A stretch of DNA of 64,000 bases, taken from NCBI GenBank assembly GCA_947471745.1, contig CANJKZ010000084.1, forward strand, positions 3,290,001 through 3,354,000. Direction: 5' to 3'. The stretch comes from Closterium sp. Naga37s-1 (lineage: Eukaryota > Streptophyta > Zygnematophyceae > Desmidiales > Closteriaceae). Positions 10,337-20,214 of this stretch are shown here, in pieces. Position 1 is the first letter of the stretch. Each line of letters opens with the position of its first letter. The position numbers and the translations under genes are program-made. Under the pieces are notes generated by a model. It worked only from the letters and a program-made list of their open reading frames with translations. It had not been told where the DNA came from and made no database searches.

Positions 10337-11800
10337 CAGATCACTAGGCACATAGGTGTACACGTCGTCTTGGCACTTGCTATGAAGGTACACCTTCACA
10401 TTGTCCAGCCACACGTCGAAGTCAAGCACTCGACCCTCTGTGTTGAAGTGATGTACGAACTCAGGAGCAGGAGTAGGAGCCATACGGGACAGCAGGAGCG
10501 GTAGGAACGGCTGCAACACGAGTAGTAGTGACTGTAGTTGGGGCGGCAATGTCGGCTCTGGCGGCGGTCTAGGCGGCCAAGGGCGATAGCGAAGGCAAGG
10601 GCGAGCAGCACTGGCACGGGCGGATGTTGCCGGCACTCTTGCTGCTGTTGTTGGCGCTTGATGCCGATAGCCTAGTTGCTGTTTGTGCTTGCTGGCGGCA
10701 GCCTAGCTGCTGGCGCCTGCTGGGGGCGGCCTAACTGCTGGGGGCGGCCTAACTACCGCTGGCACTTACTGGCACTGTTGCCGCACTACCGTAGTTGCGC
10801 CCTGTTGGCTACATGCTGTCGCAGTCGCGCTGCTGGTGCGGTGGCGGGTGGCGAGGCTACGGGATGGGAGGGGCTGCGAGGGCTTTCTACGCGCGTCGCG
10901 GCGGGCCTTTGGGGAGCTGCCCTAAGCTCGACGCGATGGGGCCCACGGGGGCCTTCCTACCCGCGACGCGACGGGCCCTTGGGGGGGCTGTTTTAGGATT
11001 CAGCGGGAGGGGCCCCGGCAGCCGTTTAGGGGGCAATGCGAGGGGCCCACAGAGGCCTTGCTAGAGCACGACGTGAGAGGCCCACAGGGGCGTTTTAGAG
11101 GGGCCACGAGAAGCTCTAACGAGGGGCCGTGAGAGGGGCCACGAAATGCTCTAACGAGGGGCCGCGAGAGGCTCTGACGAGGGGTTCCGAAAGGCTCTAA
11201 CGAGGGTTCACGAGAGGCTCTAACAAGGGGCCGTGGGAGGCTCTAATGATTGGCCGCGGTAGGCTCTAACGAGGGTTTGCGAGAGGCTCTAACGAGGGTT
11301 TGCGAGAGGCTCTAATGAGGGGCCATGAGAGAGAGCCGTGAGTAGCGCAGGAGAGAGCGACAGACAGTAAACGAGGGCACGCGGCTGGGCGCGGCAGGGC
11401 GCGGAGGGCTCGGAGGGCGCGTGGCAGGCACAGCAGTGCGCGCAGCAGTATGTGTGGCAGGTGTGCGGCAGGCACGCAGCAGGGTGCGGCAGGGCACGAG
11501 GCAGGCACGCGGCAGGGTGTGGCCGGGCGCGAGGCAGGTGCGCAGATGGCGCGCGGCATGACGCGGGAAGGTGCGGCAGGGCACGCGGGAGGCACGAGGC
11601 AAGGACTCTCAGCAGCGGGGCGCTACTAGGGTGTGACAGGGCTGCGGAGCCACGGCTAGGGTGTGACTGCAGGGCGCAGCTAGGGTGCGAGGGGGGCGCT
11701 AGATGTGGGGGCACGAGAGGGGGGCAGCTAGAGGGGTTGGAGTGGGGTGAAATAGGATTCGATGGGATGGGATGAGATGAGTCCAAGGGCTGCAGCGGGT
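10337..11800 (-). mobile_element. Copia gag start and leader (minus), fossil piece
   Basis: The minus strand encodes a copia-type gag N-terminus (FVHHFNTEGRVLDFDVWLDN, about 10337-10490). It resembles the gag starts of copia-4 (DHEGRPVQFDTWLDD) and copia-5 (DAEGRPIRFSTWQRQ). To the right lies a 1.3 kb GC-rich leader full of short repeats. No LTR was found on its right side. Incomplete fossil; right boundary approximate. Confidence 0.6.
11070..11600. repeat. Leader minisatellites of the minus gag piece
   Basis: At 11070-11330 a ~20-bp unit (GAGAGGCTCTAACGAGGGG with variants) is repeated about a dozen times. At 11390-11600 a different ~30-bp GC-rich unit built on GGCACGCGGCAGGGTGTGG is repeated. 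Neither codes for a recognisable protein. Confidence 0.6.
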
Positions 11801-12214
11801 CTGGACTGGAATCGCTGCTTCCTCTCTGCTTTCTCTTCACTGATGAACCGCCTAATCTTCTTGTGATTTTCCAGAATATGACCCTTGGCCAGCACAGATT
11901 TTTATACCAATGTATTTTTGCCTCATATGGCTCATGTGACATTCAGCTAAACTAGCTGTCTGGTTATGAATGTATGGAACGACATCAAAACATCTGAATT
12001 AATCAACACCTACAAGCATCAACTATCAGCCACAAGGTTGCACCTTTGGTGGTGGTGTGCCACAGTAAGGACGTTAAACGCCACCTGTGTCACTGTCACC
12101 CCCTGTCAGCTGATTGTGGAATGCTATTTTTTTACCAACTAGAAGTATCAGCAGAGTACCATGCCCCGCATTTCCCTCTTCGCCTGGCAGGTATGCACAC
12201 CATCAATGTTTGAC

Positions 12215-13294
12215 CTAGCATCCGAAGTTGACAACGGCGCTCCCCCTGATTGAACAAAAACAAGAAAAAGGAGGCGGGTTCAATGAAAATTGAAACCATA
12301 TCAAAATGAGAAGTTATTGCACGTGGCGCGTTACAAGGGTGTGAGAAATTACCGTTTGGAGTGGTAGCCGAAAGTTTGGGAGCTTGAGTAGGCCCAGATC
12401 AAGTTGTTGATGCCCGTGTAATTGACCGGCGCCAGACTGCCGGCGCCTGTGCGAGTGAATCTGAAATTCGTGCAACACGCGCAGAATAGTTGGGAGTAAG
12501 GATTAGCATCCGGAACACCGCCGAACGAGATTTGACAGCCGAACGTGACGCAGTCGGGACATAGCTGGTAATAGCTGTCGCACATCGAGATGGACGGAGC
12601 GGTTTCATAACTCACTTAACAATCTTTCCACCAGCCGGGGTAGTGGCTACCACAGATGTCGCCGAGAGCGTGACGGCAGCTGTCGTTTGAATCCCGGCAC
12701 TCGGGTAGGCCTTGCTGGTCATCGCGTAGGCCTGCACGGTGTTCGTCGCGGGGAGATTCCCCACCACCACTTCGGATTTGCACATCTTGCCACGTGTGGC
12801 CGTCCAGCCAACGGATACCCAGCCCTTCTCGGCGCCGCTACCCTTGCCCGCTACAATCGCAGCGTTGATTCCGTCCTTCGCCGCGGTGAGGCTCCAGTGC
12901 AAGGTCAGGCTGAGGTACAAGTAGACGGGTGGGGAGTATGGGAACCGAGTATGAGGAGGTGCATTTAGTGACTACAAATGTTTCGGCAGAAACGATACCC
13001 GATTCCGCAAAAAGGGAGGGCATCCATGCGGCGTTTCGCCGCTGGATGGTGACAAATCATCGAAAGGACTTCGAGACTTCAGAAACAACATAATATCGAG
13101 GGTTTGGGGTTAAGAAAGTTCACGCACACGCCGAGCGTGACGGATTTCGTGTAGGTCGCCAGAGTCGACTTCTTGCAGACGAGGGGCTTAACAACGGGGG
13201 CAGCCGCGTGTTTTCGTGCGAATGCGCAGCTGGCTGATGCGAAGAGTAGAACCGCGAGCGACGCTGCTACGAAGGAGAACCGCGACGAGGCCAT
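12215..13294 (-). CDS. Secreted DOMON-domain protein, four exons
   Basis: Inferred exons are 13294-13128, 12909-12616, 12460-12353 and 12245-12215, with introns of 218, 155 and 107 nt. All donors are GT and acceptors AG, every phase fits, and the total is 600 nt (199 residues plus TAG). Residues 1-26 look like a signal peptide (FVAASLAVLLFASASCAFA). Residues ~56-197 fit a DOMON domain, a beta-sandwich that binds b-type heme or sugars: LTLHWSL, GWVSVGW, GKMCKSEVVVG, NNLIWAYSSSQTFGYHSKRG. Met98 and His187 sit where heme-binding DOMONs place axial ligands. Cys40, Cys99 and Cys199 could form disulphides. There is no GPI tail, transmembrane segment or cytochrome b561 domain, so a soluble extracellular protein is likely. 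Family assignment is fairly strong; exon 1 donor (GTGCGT) and short exon 4 are the least certain points. An alternative acceptor at 12575 would make a 41-nt intron and add a Cys-rich insert; I prefer 12461 because it restores the domain and has a CTAAT branch-like site. Confidence 0.72.
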
Positions 13295-13410
13295 GATGGT
13301 AGCGCGATGAGATGGATAAGATAGACGAGGGCGGGGTGTGGTGTAGGTGAGAGCGGCGAGTGAGAGGTCGACTCGGGGTGGAATGAGAAATTGTGAAAAT
13401 TGATCTGCCT

Positions 13411-13420
13411 ACATATATCT
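13411..13420 (-). promoter_or_regulatory. Candidate TATA box of the DOMON gene
   Basis: AGATATATGT on the minus strand lies about 117-126 bp upstream of the inferred ATG, in a locally AT-rich spot of otherwise GC-rich sequence. Spacing would give a 5' UTR of roughly 85 nt. Motif only; no start site is visible. Confidence 0.3.
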
Positions 13421-13584
13421 CGGTTGCGTCCTCTTGCCCCAAGCGTGATAAGCAACACCCAGCCGTTGGCTCGGCGGGGCTTGTTCCTTTGGTCCTGGTT
13501 GGTTCGTCTTGTCGGGCCTGGTTTGGTGAGGTTGGTGAGGAGGGAGGATGCAGCGAGAGAATTGCTCTAGTAATGTGCCAGTTA

Positions 13585-13736
13585 AAGCTTTCGTATACAT
13601 TTGCAAGTACTGTTTGGACTTGCACTGTAGCCAGGGAAAAATTCGCCAGAACGAAACAACTGAGCGTGGCGAGAGGTTTGGCGAAAAATTGCAGCTTTGA
13701 GGAGTTCCAAACACAGGAAACTCCCCCGTCACCCAA
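13585..13736 (+). repeat. Dispersed repeat, copy 1 (inverted partner at 20096-20214)
   Basis: Shares an exact 19-bp word, AAGCTTTCGTATACATTTG, and a second word, CTCCCCCGTCACCCA, in the same order with the minus strand of 20096-20214. Between them is a small candidate inverted-repeat element (TACTGTTTGGACTTGC near 13607 against GAGTTCCAAACACAGG near 13700), resembling a MITE about 110 bp long. Confidence 0.45.
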
Positions 13737-14150
13737 CCTTGGAGTCAGATTTCACTAGGAACCATGATATGTGACTAACATACGCTAAGCATAGATAGAG
13801 GAACCGGGGCGCGACAAAGAACATGCGGAGCATCGACACCGCTCAGATATTCTCATGTGAGATGAGTTTAGGTAACATTATAGGCTTGTGCGAGTGGGAA
13901 AATACATCTAGCTTGCACGCCAGCTCCTTTCCACTGCTGCGCCGTTCAGCGGCAATCGGAGAGGGAAAGGCTCTGCATTCGTCGAGCGCGTCGTGCTGCA
14001 TTGATGGGCCCCGTCGAAGCCCTGTCAAGGGCGCCTCGACGGGTTGCATCACCACGCTGGGTAGGTGCGATCGAGTAAGCCGATTGAAAATTACGGAGCC
14101 GACGGCGGGATCGCATCGTTCCATGCGTTGGCCACGCCGCCACTCTCAAC
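13737..14150. other. Intergenic, no gene seen
   Basis: Unique-looking sequence with no convincing coding signal. A short open frame exists on plus but has no recognisable domain and runs into the repeats to the right. Confidence 0.4.
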
Positions 14151-14520
14151 ACCCGCTCGGTAGGCATTTCCCGCTTAGCGCCTCACCCACTGCGCGGGTC
14201 TCCCGCTTACCGCCTCCAATGCTGGGAGCTCTCCCGCTTAGCGCCTCACCCTCTGCGCGCCATGCCGCTTAGCGTATCACTCGCCGCGCGCCTTTCCCGC
14301 TTAGCGCCTGACCCGCTGCGCGCCTCTCCCGCTTAGCTCCGCAACCGCTGCGCGCCTCTCCCGCGCAACGAATCACTCGCTGCGCGCCTCTCTCATTTCG
14401 CGCCTCACCCCCTGTGCGCCTTTCCCGCGTGTCGCCTCACCCTCTCCCGCTTAGCGCCGCACCCGCTGCGCGCCTTTCCCGCTTAGCGCCCGCATAGCGC
14501 CTCTCCCGCTAAGCGCATCC
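14150..14520. repeat. ~33-bp GC-rich tandem repeat
   Basis: Around ten degenerate copies of a unit made of CCCGCTTAGCGCCTCACC followed by CGCTGCGCGCCTCTC. Units vary in length. Non-coding. Confidence 0.65.
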
Positions 14521-14849
14521 TCTTCTAATTACCCCCCCTCCCCCCTTCTCCCCCTCACAACCCCCCCTACTCCCTCTCCACTTGCCTCCCTTCTCCCCCT
14601 CATTTCCCCCCCTTCTCCCCCTATTTTTCCCCCCTTCTCTCCCTCATTTTCCCCCCTTCTCTCCCTCATTTTCCCCCCTTCTCCCTCTCAGTTCTAACCC
14701 TTCTCCCCCTCATTCCCCCCATTCTTCCCCTCATTTCCCAGCCTTCTCCTCCTCATTCCCCCCATTCTTCCCCCTCATTCCCCCCCTTTTCTCCCTCAAC
14801 CCCCCCCCCCTTCTCGCCCTCATTTCCCCCCCTTCTCCCTCTCACTTCC

Positions 14850-15985
14850 CCCACTGCTCCCCCTCATTTCCCCTCCTGCTCCTTCTCACTTCCCCCACTG
14901 CTCCCCCTCATTTCCCCTCCTGCTCCTTCTCACTTCCCCCACTGCTCCCCTTCATTTCCCCCCCTTCTCCCTCTCACTTCCCCCACTGCTCCCCCTCATT
15001 TCCCCTCCTGCTCCTTCTCACTTCCCCCACTGCTCCCCCTCATTTCCCCTCCTGCTCCTTCTCACTTCCCCCACTGCTCCCCTTCATTTCCCCTCCTTCT
15101 CCTTCTCACTTCCCCCACTGCTCCCCCTCATTTCCCCTCCTGCTCCTTCTCACTTCCCCCACTGCTCCCCTTCATTTCCCCTCCTGCTCCTTCTCACTTC
15201 CCCCACTGCTCCCCCTCATTTCCCCTCCTGCTCCTTCTCACTTCCCCCACTGCTCCCCCTCATTTCCCCTCCTGCTCCTTCTCACTTCCCCCACTGCTCC
15301 CCTTCATTTCCCCTCCTTCTCCTTCTCACTTCCCCCACTGCTCCCCCTCATTTCCCCTCCTGCTCCTTCTCACTTCCCCCACTGCTCCCCTTCATTTCCC
15401 CTCCTGCTCCTTCTCACTTCCCCCACTGCTCCCCTTCATTTCCCCTCCTGCTCCTTCTCACTTCCCCCACTGCTCCCCCTCATTTCCCCTCCTGCTCCTT
15501 CTCACTTCCCCCACTGCTCCCCCTCATTTCCCCTCCTGCTCCTTCTCACTTCCCCCACTGCTCCCCTTCATTTCCCCTCCTTCTCCTTCTCACTTCCCCC
15601 ACTGCTCCCCCTCATTTCCCCTCCTGCTCCTTCTCACTTCCCCCACTGCTCCCCTTCATTTCCCCTCCTGCTCCTTCTCACTTCCCCCACTGCTCCCCTT
15701 CATTTCCCCTCCTGCTCCTTCTCACTTCCCCCACTGCTCCCCCTCATTTCCCCTCCTGCTCCTTCTCACTTCCCCCACTGCTCCCCTTCATTTCCCCTCC
15801 TGCTCCTTCTCACTTCCCCCACTGCTCCCCTTCATTTCCCCTCCTGCTCCTTCTCACTTCCCCCACTGCTCCCCTTCATTTCCCCTCCTGCTCCTTCTCA
15901 CTTCCCCCACTGCTCCCCCTCATTTCCCCTCCTGCTCCTTCTCACTTCCCCCACTGCTCCCCTTCATTTCCCCTCCTCCTCCCTC
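14850..15985. repeat. 44-bp minisatellite array
   Basis: About 26 copies at exact 44-bp spacing of a unit containing ACTGCTCCCCTTCATTTCCC followed by CTCCTGCTCCTTCTCACTTC. Most variation is at two sites (CCCTTC/CCCCTC and CTTCTC/CTGCTC), alternating between copies. Confidence 0.9.
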
Positions 15986-15999
15986 TCATTTCCCCCCTT

Positions 16000-16440
16000 A
16001 CTCCTCTCATCTCCCCCCCTCCTCCCTCTCATTTCCCCCCTTGCTCCTCTCATCTCTCCCCCTCCTCCCTCTCATTTCCCCCCTTGCTCCTCTCATCTCT
16101 CCCCCTCCTCCCTCTCATTTCCCCCCTTGCTCCTCTCATCTCTCCCCCTCCTCCCTCTCATTTCCCCCCTTGCTCCTCTCATCTCTCCCCCTCTCCCTCT
16201 CATTTCCCCCCTTGCTCCTCTCATCTCTCCCCCTCCTCCCTCTCATTTCCCCCCTTGCCGCCTCTCATCTCTCCCCCTCCTCCCTCTCATTTCCCCCCTT
16301 GCTCCTCTCATCTCTCCCCCTCCTCCCTCTCATTTCCCCCCTTGCTCCTCTCATCTCTCCCCCTCCTCCCTCTCATTTCCCCCCTTTGCTCCTCTCATCT
16401 CTCCCCCTCCTCCCTCTCATTTCCCCCCTTGCCGCCTCTC
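16000..16440. repeat. 43-bp minisatellite array
   Basis: About ten copies at 43-bp spacing of a unit containing CCCCTTGCTCCTCTCATCTC followed by TCCCCCTCCTCCCTCTCATT. Related to, but distinct from, the 44-bp array beside it. Confidence 0.85.
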
Positions 16441-16739
16441 ACTTCCACCCTTGCTCACTCTCGCTTCCCCGCTTCCCTCTCATTTCCCTCCTTCACCCCT
16501 TCATTTCCCAACCTAAACCCTTATTTTCCCCACCTTGCTCCCCGTCATTTCCCCCCCTTCTCCCCTTATTTTTCCCACCTTGCTCCCCTTCATTTCCCTC
16601 CCAGCTCTGGCATAGCCCCACTGCCCTCCCGTCCTTTTCATCTTCCCTCCCTTACAGGGTGGATCCCTTGCAAAATACTGCCCCCCACTCGCTCCCTTCC
16701 ATTCTCCCTTCCACGCTCTCCCATCGCCATGCCTTAATT

Positions 16740-17520
16740 TCTCATCCCCCCTCCTTCCAGGGTCATCTCACCTCCCATGAGATCCCACTCGCTCCTTCAG
16801 TCCCTGCCCATACTGCCGCCGCTGCTGCCTTTGCCGGAGCTGCCTCTGCTGCCACACCCAGTGTTCCTTCCTTTGGTGTTCCCCCCGGAGCAGGAGGTAG
16901 CTCAGGAAAGGAGGGGAAGGCATGGTGGAGGAGGAGGAGACATGAGGCGAGGAGCAGCCAGTGGGGAGGATTGTTCGCCCCACTCCTTTGACTATGGACT
17001 GCCGACGCCGGCTGTTGGCCCCAACCCGTGTGACTCTGCAACTGCCCCGGTTCTGTCCATACTTCTGCTCCTGCGGATTGAGCTCCTACTGGACCTAGCA
17101 TTTGTGGAGCAAATGTAGCAGCAGCTCCCACGAGGAGTTGGAGCTGGGATGATCTTGCAAGAACAGCGGCAGGTGCATGGGCAGCAACAGCAGAACCAAG
17201 AGCGAGTGGACCCTGCTGCGGTCTCACAGCCGAGCGCGCTCATGAGTGCGCAAGCCGCAGGAGATGCAGCATGCCGGGTCTCTCACGATGGGTGCACACT
17301 ATCGAAGCAGCCATGTCAGCAGTGGACTGGGGAGCGAGCAGGGTGTGAGGCTCGATGAGGAAGCGAGGCGGAGGGAGAGGGAGAAGGAGGAGGTAGCGAG
17401 GCTGTTGCGGCAGATGGTGCGTGCAAGCGAGCTCGACTCATCTCAAGTTTTGTCCCATCGTTCACGCCTCTCAGGTACTGTGCGCGTCCCATCGCATGCC
17501 TTGGGACTTGCCTAGACAAC
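16740..17520 (+). other. Non-repetitive island, possible exons of an unknown gene
   Basis: Starts after a CTTCCAG acceptor-like site (about 16760). One frame has an Ala/Pro/Gly-rich stretch (TAAAAAFAGAASAATPSVPS). At 17340-17430 another frame has a charged helix, EEARRREREKEEVARLLRQM, of coiled-coil or basic character. Frames do not connect without introns that I cannot place. I do not recognise the product. It could be a degraded host gene or chance open frames in GC-rich DNA. Confidence 0.25.
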
Positions 17521-17940
17521 CGTTTTCACGCCACTTGGATGACTAAGGGCACTCTCTCCAGGCTTTGGTTGAGCTCACCCTGATATGTGCCTTCTTTTTC
17601 CCCTTCCTCGTCCCTTTCTCAGCCCTGACCCCCCCCACTCCTCTCACCGGCAGGTCCACCAAGCAGCACACAATGCATCGCTCCCCTCTGCTGCACACCA
17701 ACGCCAGGCATACAACAGCAGCCGCCAACTTGTGCGGCAGCTCCCTGCGTATTTATTACTATGCACTTGTGATTCAAGAAGCATGCATACACTCCCAACT
17801 CTAGTACATTTTTGGCACTTCAGGACCAAAATCAAGCTCGTAGCCTCACAACATGTTTTATAAAAAAAGTCCTTACAATTGTATCACTATATACATAACC
17901 TTTATCACCCAACCCTGGATTCTTCGATACCAATCACGTG
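17521..17940. other. Intergenic, no gene seen
   Basis: Mixed-composition sequence, becoming AT-rich towards 17900. Short open frames only; nothing recognisable. Confidence 0.4.
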
Positions 17941-17961
17941 ACTAGTCATATGCCTGTGCAC

Positions 17962-18400
17962 GAATGCAGGGAATGGAAGGGAATGGCAGGGAATGGAAGT
18001 GTATGGAAGGGAATGGAAGTGTATGGAAGGGAATGGAAGGGTATGGAAGGGTATGGCTGGGGTATGGAAGGGAATGGTAGGTATGGAAGGGTATGGAAGG
18101 GAATGGAAGGGTATGGAAGGGAATGGAAGGGTATGGAAGGGAATGGAAGGGTATGGAAGGGAATGGAAGGTATGGAAGGGTATGGAAGGGAATGGAAGGG
18201 TATGACAGGGGATGGATGGGTATGGCTGGGGTATGGAAGGGAATGGTACACTTACGCTAGGGAAGGAAAGGTATGGCAGAGTATGGCAAGGTATGGCAGA
18301 ATGAGGGACGGGCTTGGCTGGCGTATGGAAGGGTATGGGAGGAGATGGAAGGGTGTGGCGGTGTATGGCAGCGGATGGATGAGTATGGCATGCGATCATC
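17962..18400. repeat. Purine-rich 20-bp tandem repeat
   Basis: Degenerate copies of GGAATGGAAGGGTATGGAAG, also readable as 10-bp half-units, running about 440 bp. Met/Glu/Gly/Trp-rich and Pro/Ser/His-rich frames on the two strands are artefacts. Confidence 0.85.
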
Positions 18401-18429
18401 CAAGGGTACGGTAGGGGTTAGAAGCATAT

Positions 18430-19060
18430 GAGAGGGAGAAGGGGGGAAAATGAAAGGAGATGGGGGGAAATGAGCGGGGGGGAAATGAGCGGGGGGGAAA
18501 CGAGATGGAGAAGGGGGGGGGAATGAGAAGGAGCACGTGGGGAAAGGAGAGGGAGATGGGGGGAAACGAGAGGGGGAAGGGGGGGGGAATGCGGGGAAAT
18601 GAGAGGGAGGTTATGTGGCATTTAACTGAGTGGTTAAGGGGGGAATGAGAAGGAGCAGGGGGGAGAATGAGAGGGATAAGGGGGGGAAATGAGAGGAAGA
18701 AGGGGGGTACATGAGCGAGAGAAGGGGGGACATAACAGTGAGCAGGGGGGAGGATGAGAGGGAGAAAGGGGGGGAATGAGGGGCTTCATGGGGGGAATGA
18801 GAGGGAGTAGGGGGAGATATAAGAGGGGGAAGGGGAAGAAATGAGAGGGAGAATGGGGGGGAATGAGCGGGAGAAGGGGGTGACATGAGAGAGAGAAGGT
18901 GGGGACATGACAGGGAGCAGGGGGGGAGATGAGAGGGAGAAAGGGGGGGATGAGGGGCTTCATGGGGGGAATGAGAGGGAGAAGGGGGGAGGAATGAGGG
19001 AGAGCATGGGGGGGAAATGAGAGTGAGCAAGGGGGAAAATGAGAGTCTGCAAGGGGGGAA
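18430..19060. repeat. Purine-rich degenerate repeat
   Basis: Irregular units such as GGGGGGAAATGAGAGGGAGA. On the complementary strand the pattern resembles the degenerate ends of the 14580-16600 block, so the two blocks are related but opposed in strand. Confidence 0.8.
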
Positions 19061-19065
19061 ATGAG

Positions 19066-19153
19066 AGTGCGGCTGCCGCGGCTAGTGCGGAAACGTGGTA
19101 GCGAGGCTGTGCGATCGGGCGGCGACTGTGATGTGTGTTCGGCAGTTTGAGAA
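19066..19153 (+). repeat. Direct repeat flanking a purine array, copy 1
   Basis: About 85 bp shared with 19687-19775, including GCGGAAACGTGGTAGCGAGG and GTGTTCGGCAGTTTGAGA, with a few differences. Confidence 0.7.
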
Positions 19154-19655
19154 GGGAGGCGAGAAGGGATAATCGGGAGTGGGAAGGGGAAGCGGGGAGG
19201 CGGGAAGGGGAATTGGGGAGGCGGGAAGGGGAAATGGGGAGTGGGAAGGGGTAATGGGGAAGCGGGAAGGGGTCACGGGGAGGAGGGAAGGGGTAGTGGG
19301 GAGCGGGAAGGGGAATTGGGGAGGCGAGAAGGGGTAATGGGGAGCGGGAAGGGGAATTGGGGAGGCGGGAAGGGGTAATGGGGAGCGGGAAGGGGAATTG
19401 GGGAGGCGGGAAAGGGTAATGGGGAGCGGGAAGGGGAAACGAGGAGGCGGGAAGGGATAATGGGGAGCGAGAAGAGGAAATGGGGTGGCGGGAAGGGGAA
19501 TTGCAGAGGCAGGAAGGGGTAATGGGGAGCGGGAAGGGGAAACGAGGAGGCGCGAAGGGGTAGTGGGGAGCGGGAAGAGGAAATGGGGTGTCGGGAAGGG
19601 GAATTGGGGAGGCGGGAAGGGGAAACGGGGAGGCGGGAAGAGGTAATGGGGAGCA
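19154..19655. repeat. Purine-rich array between direct repeats
   Basis: Degenerate units such as GGCGGGAAGGGGAATTGGGG and GAGCGGGAAGGGGTAATGGG alternate for about 500 bp. Confidence 0.85.
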
Positions 19656-19686
19656 ATCGTTTCTGATTACCCTCGCGACACCTCAA

Positions 19687-19775
19687 TTGCGGCTGCCGCC
19701 GCTACTGCGGAAACGTGGTAGCGAGGTCGCGCGATCGGGAAGCGACTGTGATCGTGCGTGTTCGGCAGTTTGAGA
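19687..19775 (+). repeat. Direct repeat flanking a purine array, copy 2
   Basis: Second copy of the ~85-bp sequence at 19066-19153, same orientation. Confidence 0.7.
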
Positions 19776-20095
19776 CGCAGCGTGCGCGTTCATGGTGGCG
19801 TGAGGAGGCCGCGTGGTGAGGCAACGCGACGGACGACGAGGCGAGGCTGTGAGAAGGGGTCCGGCGGGCTCGCCGTGTTAGAGGGCGGAACTGACGTTGG
19901 CTCGGACGTGTAATTACACTAAACTGCCCCACGCGTCTAAGTTTGTGTCGGAAACGGGAGTGATTTGCGCTGGCTGTTGTCGCGATGTGCTTTGCTACGA
20001 TTTATGCTGCCTGTTGAGCGTAGTGGCGTAGATCTCACATGGACTGGATTTCGTATACTTTTGTTATTCCAAAAGTTTTGAATCACCAGTGAGCC
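19776..20095. other. Intergenic, no gene seen
   Basis: GC-rich then AT-rich sequence without a supported gene. Confidence 0.4.
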
Positions 20096-20214
20096 CTGGG
20101 TGACGGGGAGATCACCTCCCTTGTGAAGCGAGTGAAACTAGCTGTTTCTGGGTTACCAATATTTCAAATTTCAAAACTTTTGAACCTCCCTTTTTCAAAT
20201 GTATACGAAAGCTT
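20096..20214 (-). repeat. Dispersed repeat, copy 2 (inverted relative to 13585-13736)
   Basis: Minus strand carries AAGCTTTCGTATACATTTG (20214-20196) and CTCCCCGTCACCCAG (about 20110-20096) in the same order as copy 1. The neighbouring 20068-20190 region contains two copies of a CAAAAGTTTTGAA-like palindrome. Confidence 0.45.

Larger units (their letters stand above)
14580..16600. repeat. Large pyrimidine-rich minisatellite block
   Basis: Almost only C and T with scattered A and G on the plus strand. It comprises a degenerate start (14580-14850), a regular 44-bp array, a regular 43-bp array and a degenerate end. The 644-residue Pro/Ser/Phe/Leu frame across it is a repeat artefact: the peptide period equals the DNA period (44 residues = 3 x 44 bp), which shows reading through three registers. 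Confidence 0.9.

Noticed and set aside
12349-12615. Separate Cys-rich 88-residue protein starting at the in-frame ATG near 12615
   Set aside because: Its first half is better read as intron 2 of the DOMON gene (GTGAGT donor, CTAAT branch-like site, TTTCAG acceptor); its second half is DOMON exon 3.
14582-16516. 644-residue Pro/Ser/Phe/Leu-rich open frame
   Set aside because: It spans a 43/44-bp minisatellite and its peptide period equals the DNA period, so it is a product of pyrimidine composition, not a gene.
17938-18414. Met/Glu/Gly/Trp-rich and Pro/Ser/His-rich frames on opposite strands
   Set aside because: Translation of a 20-bp purine satellite; no start context or domain.
14150-19655. 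CRISPR-like array
   Set aside because: Units are contiguous and degenerate with no unique spacers, and the genome is eukaryotic.
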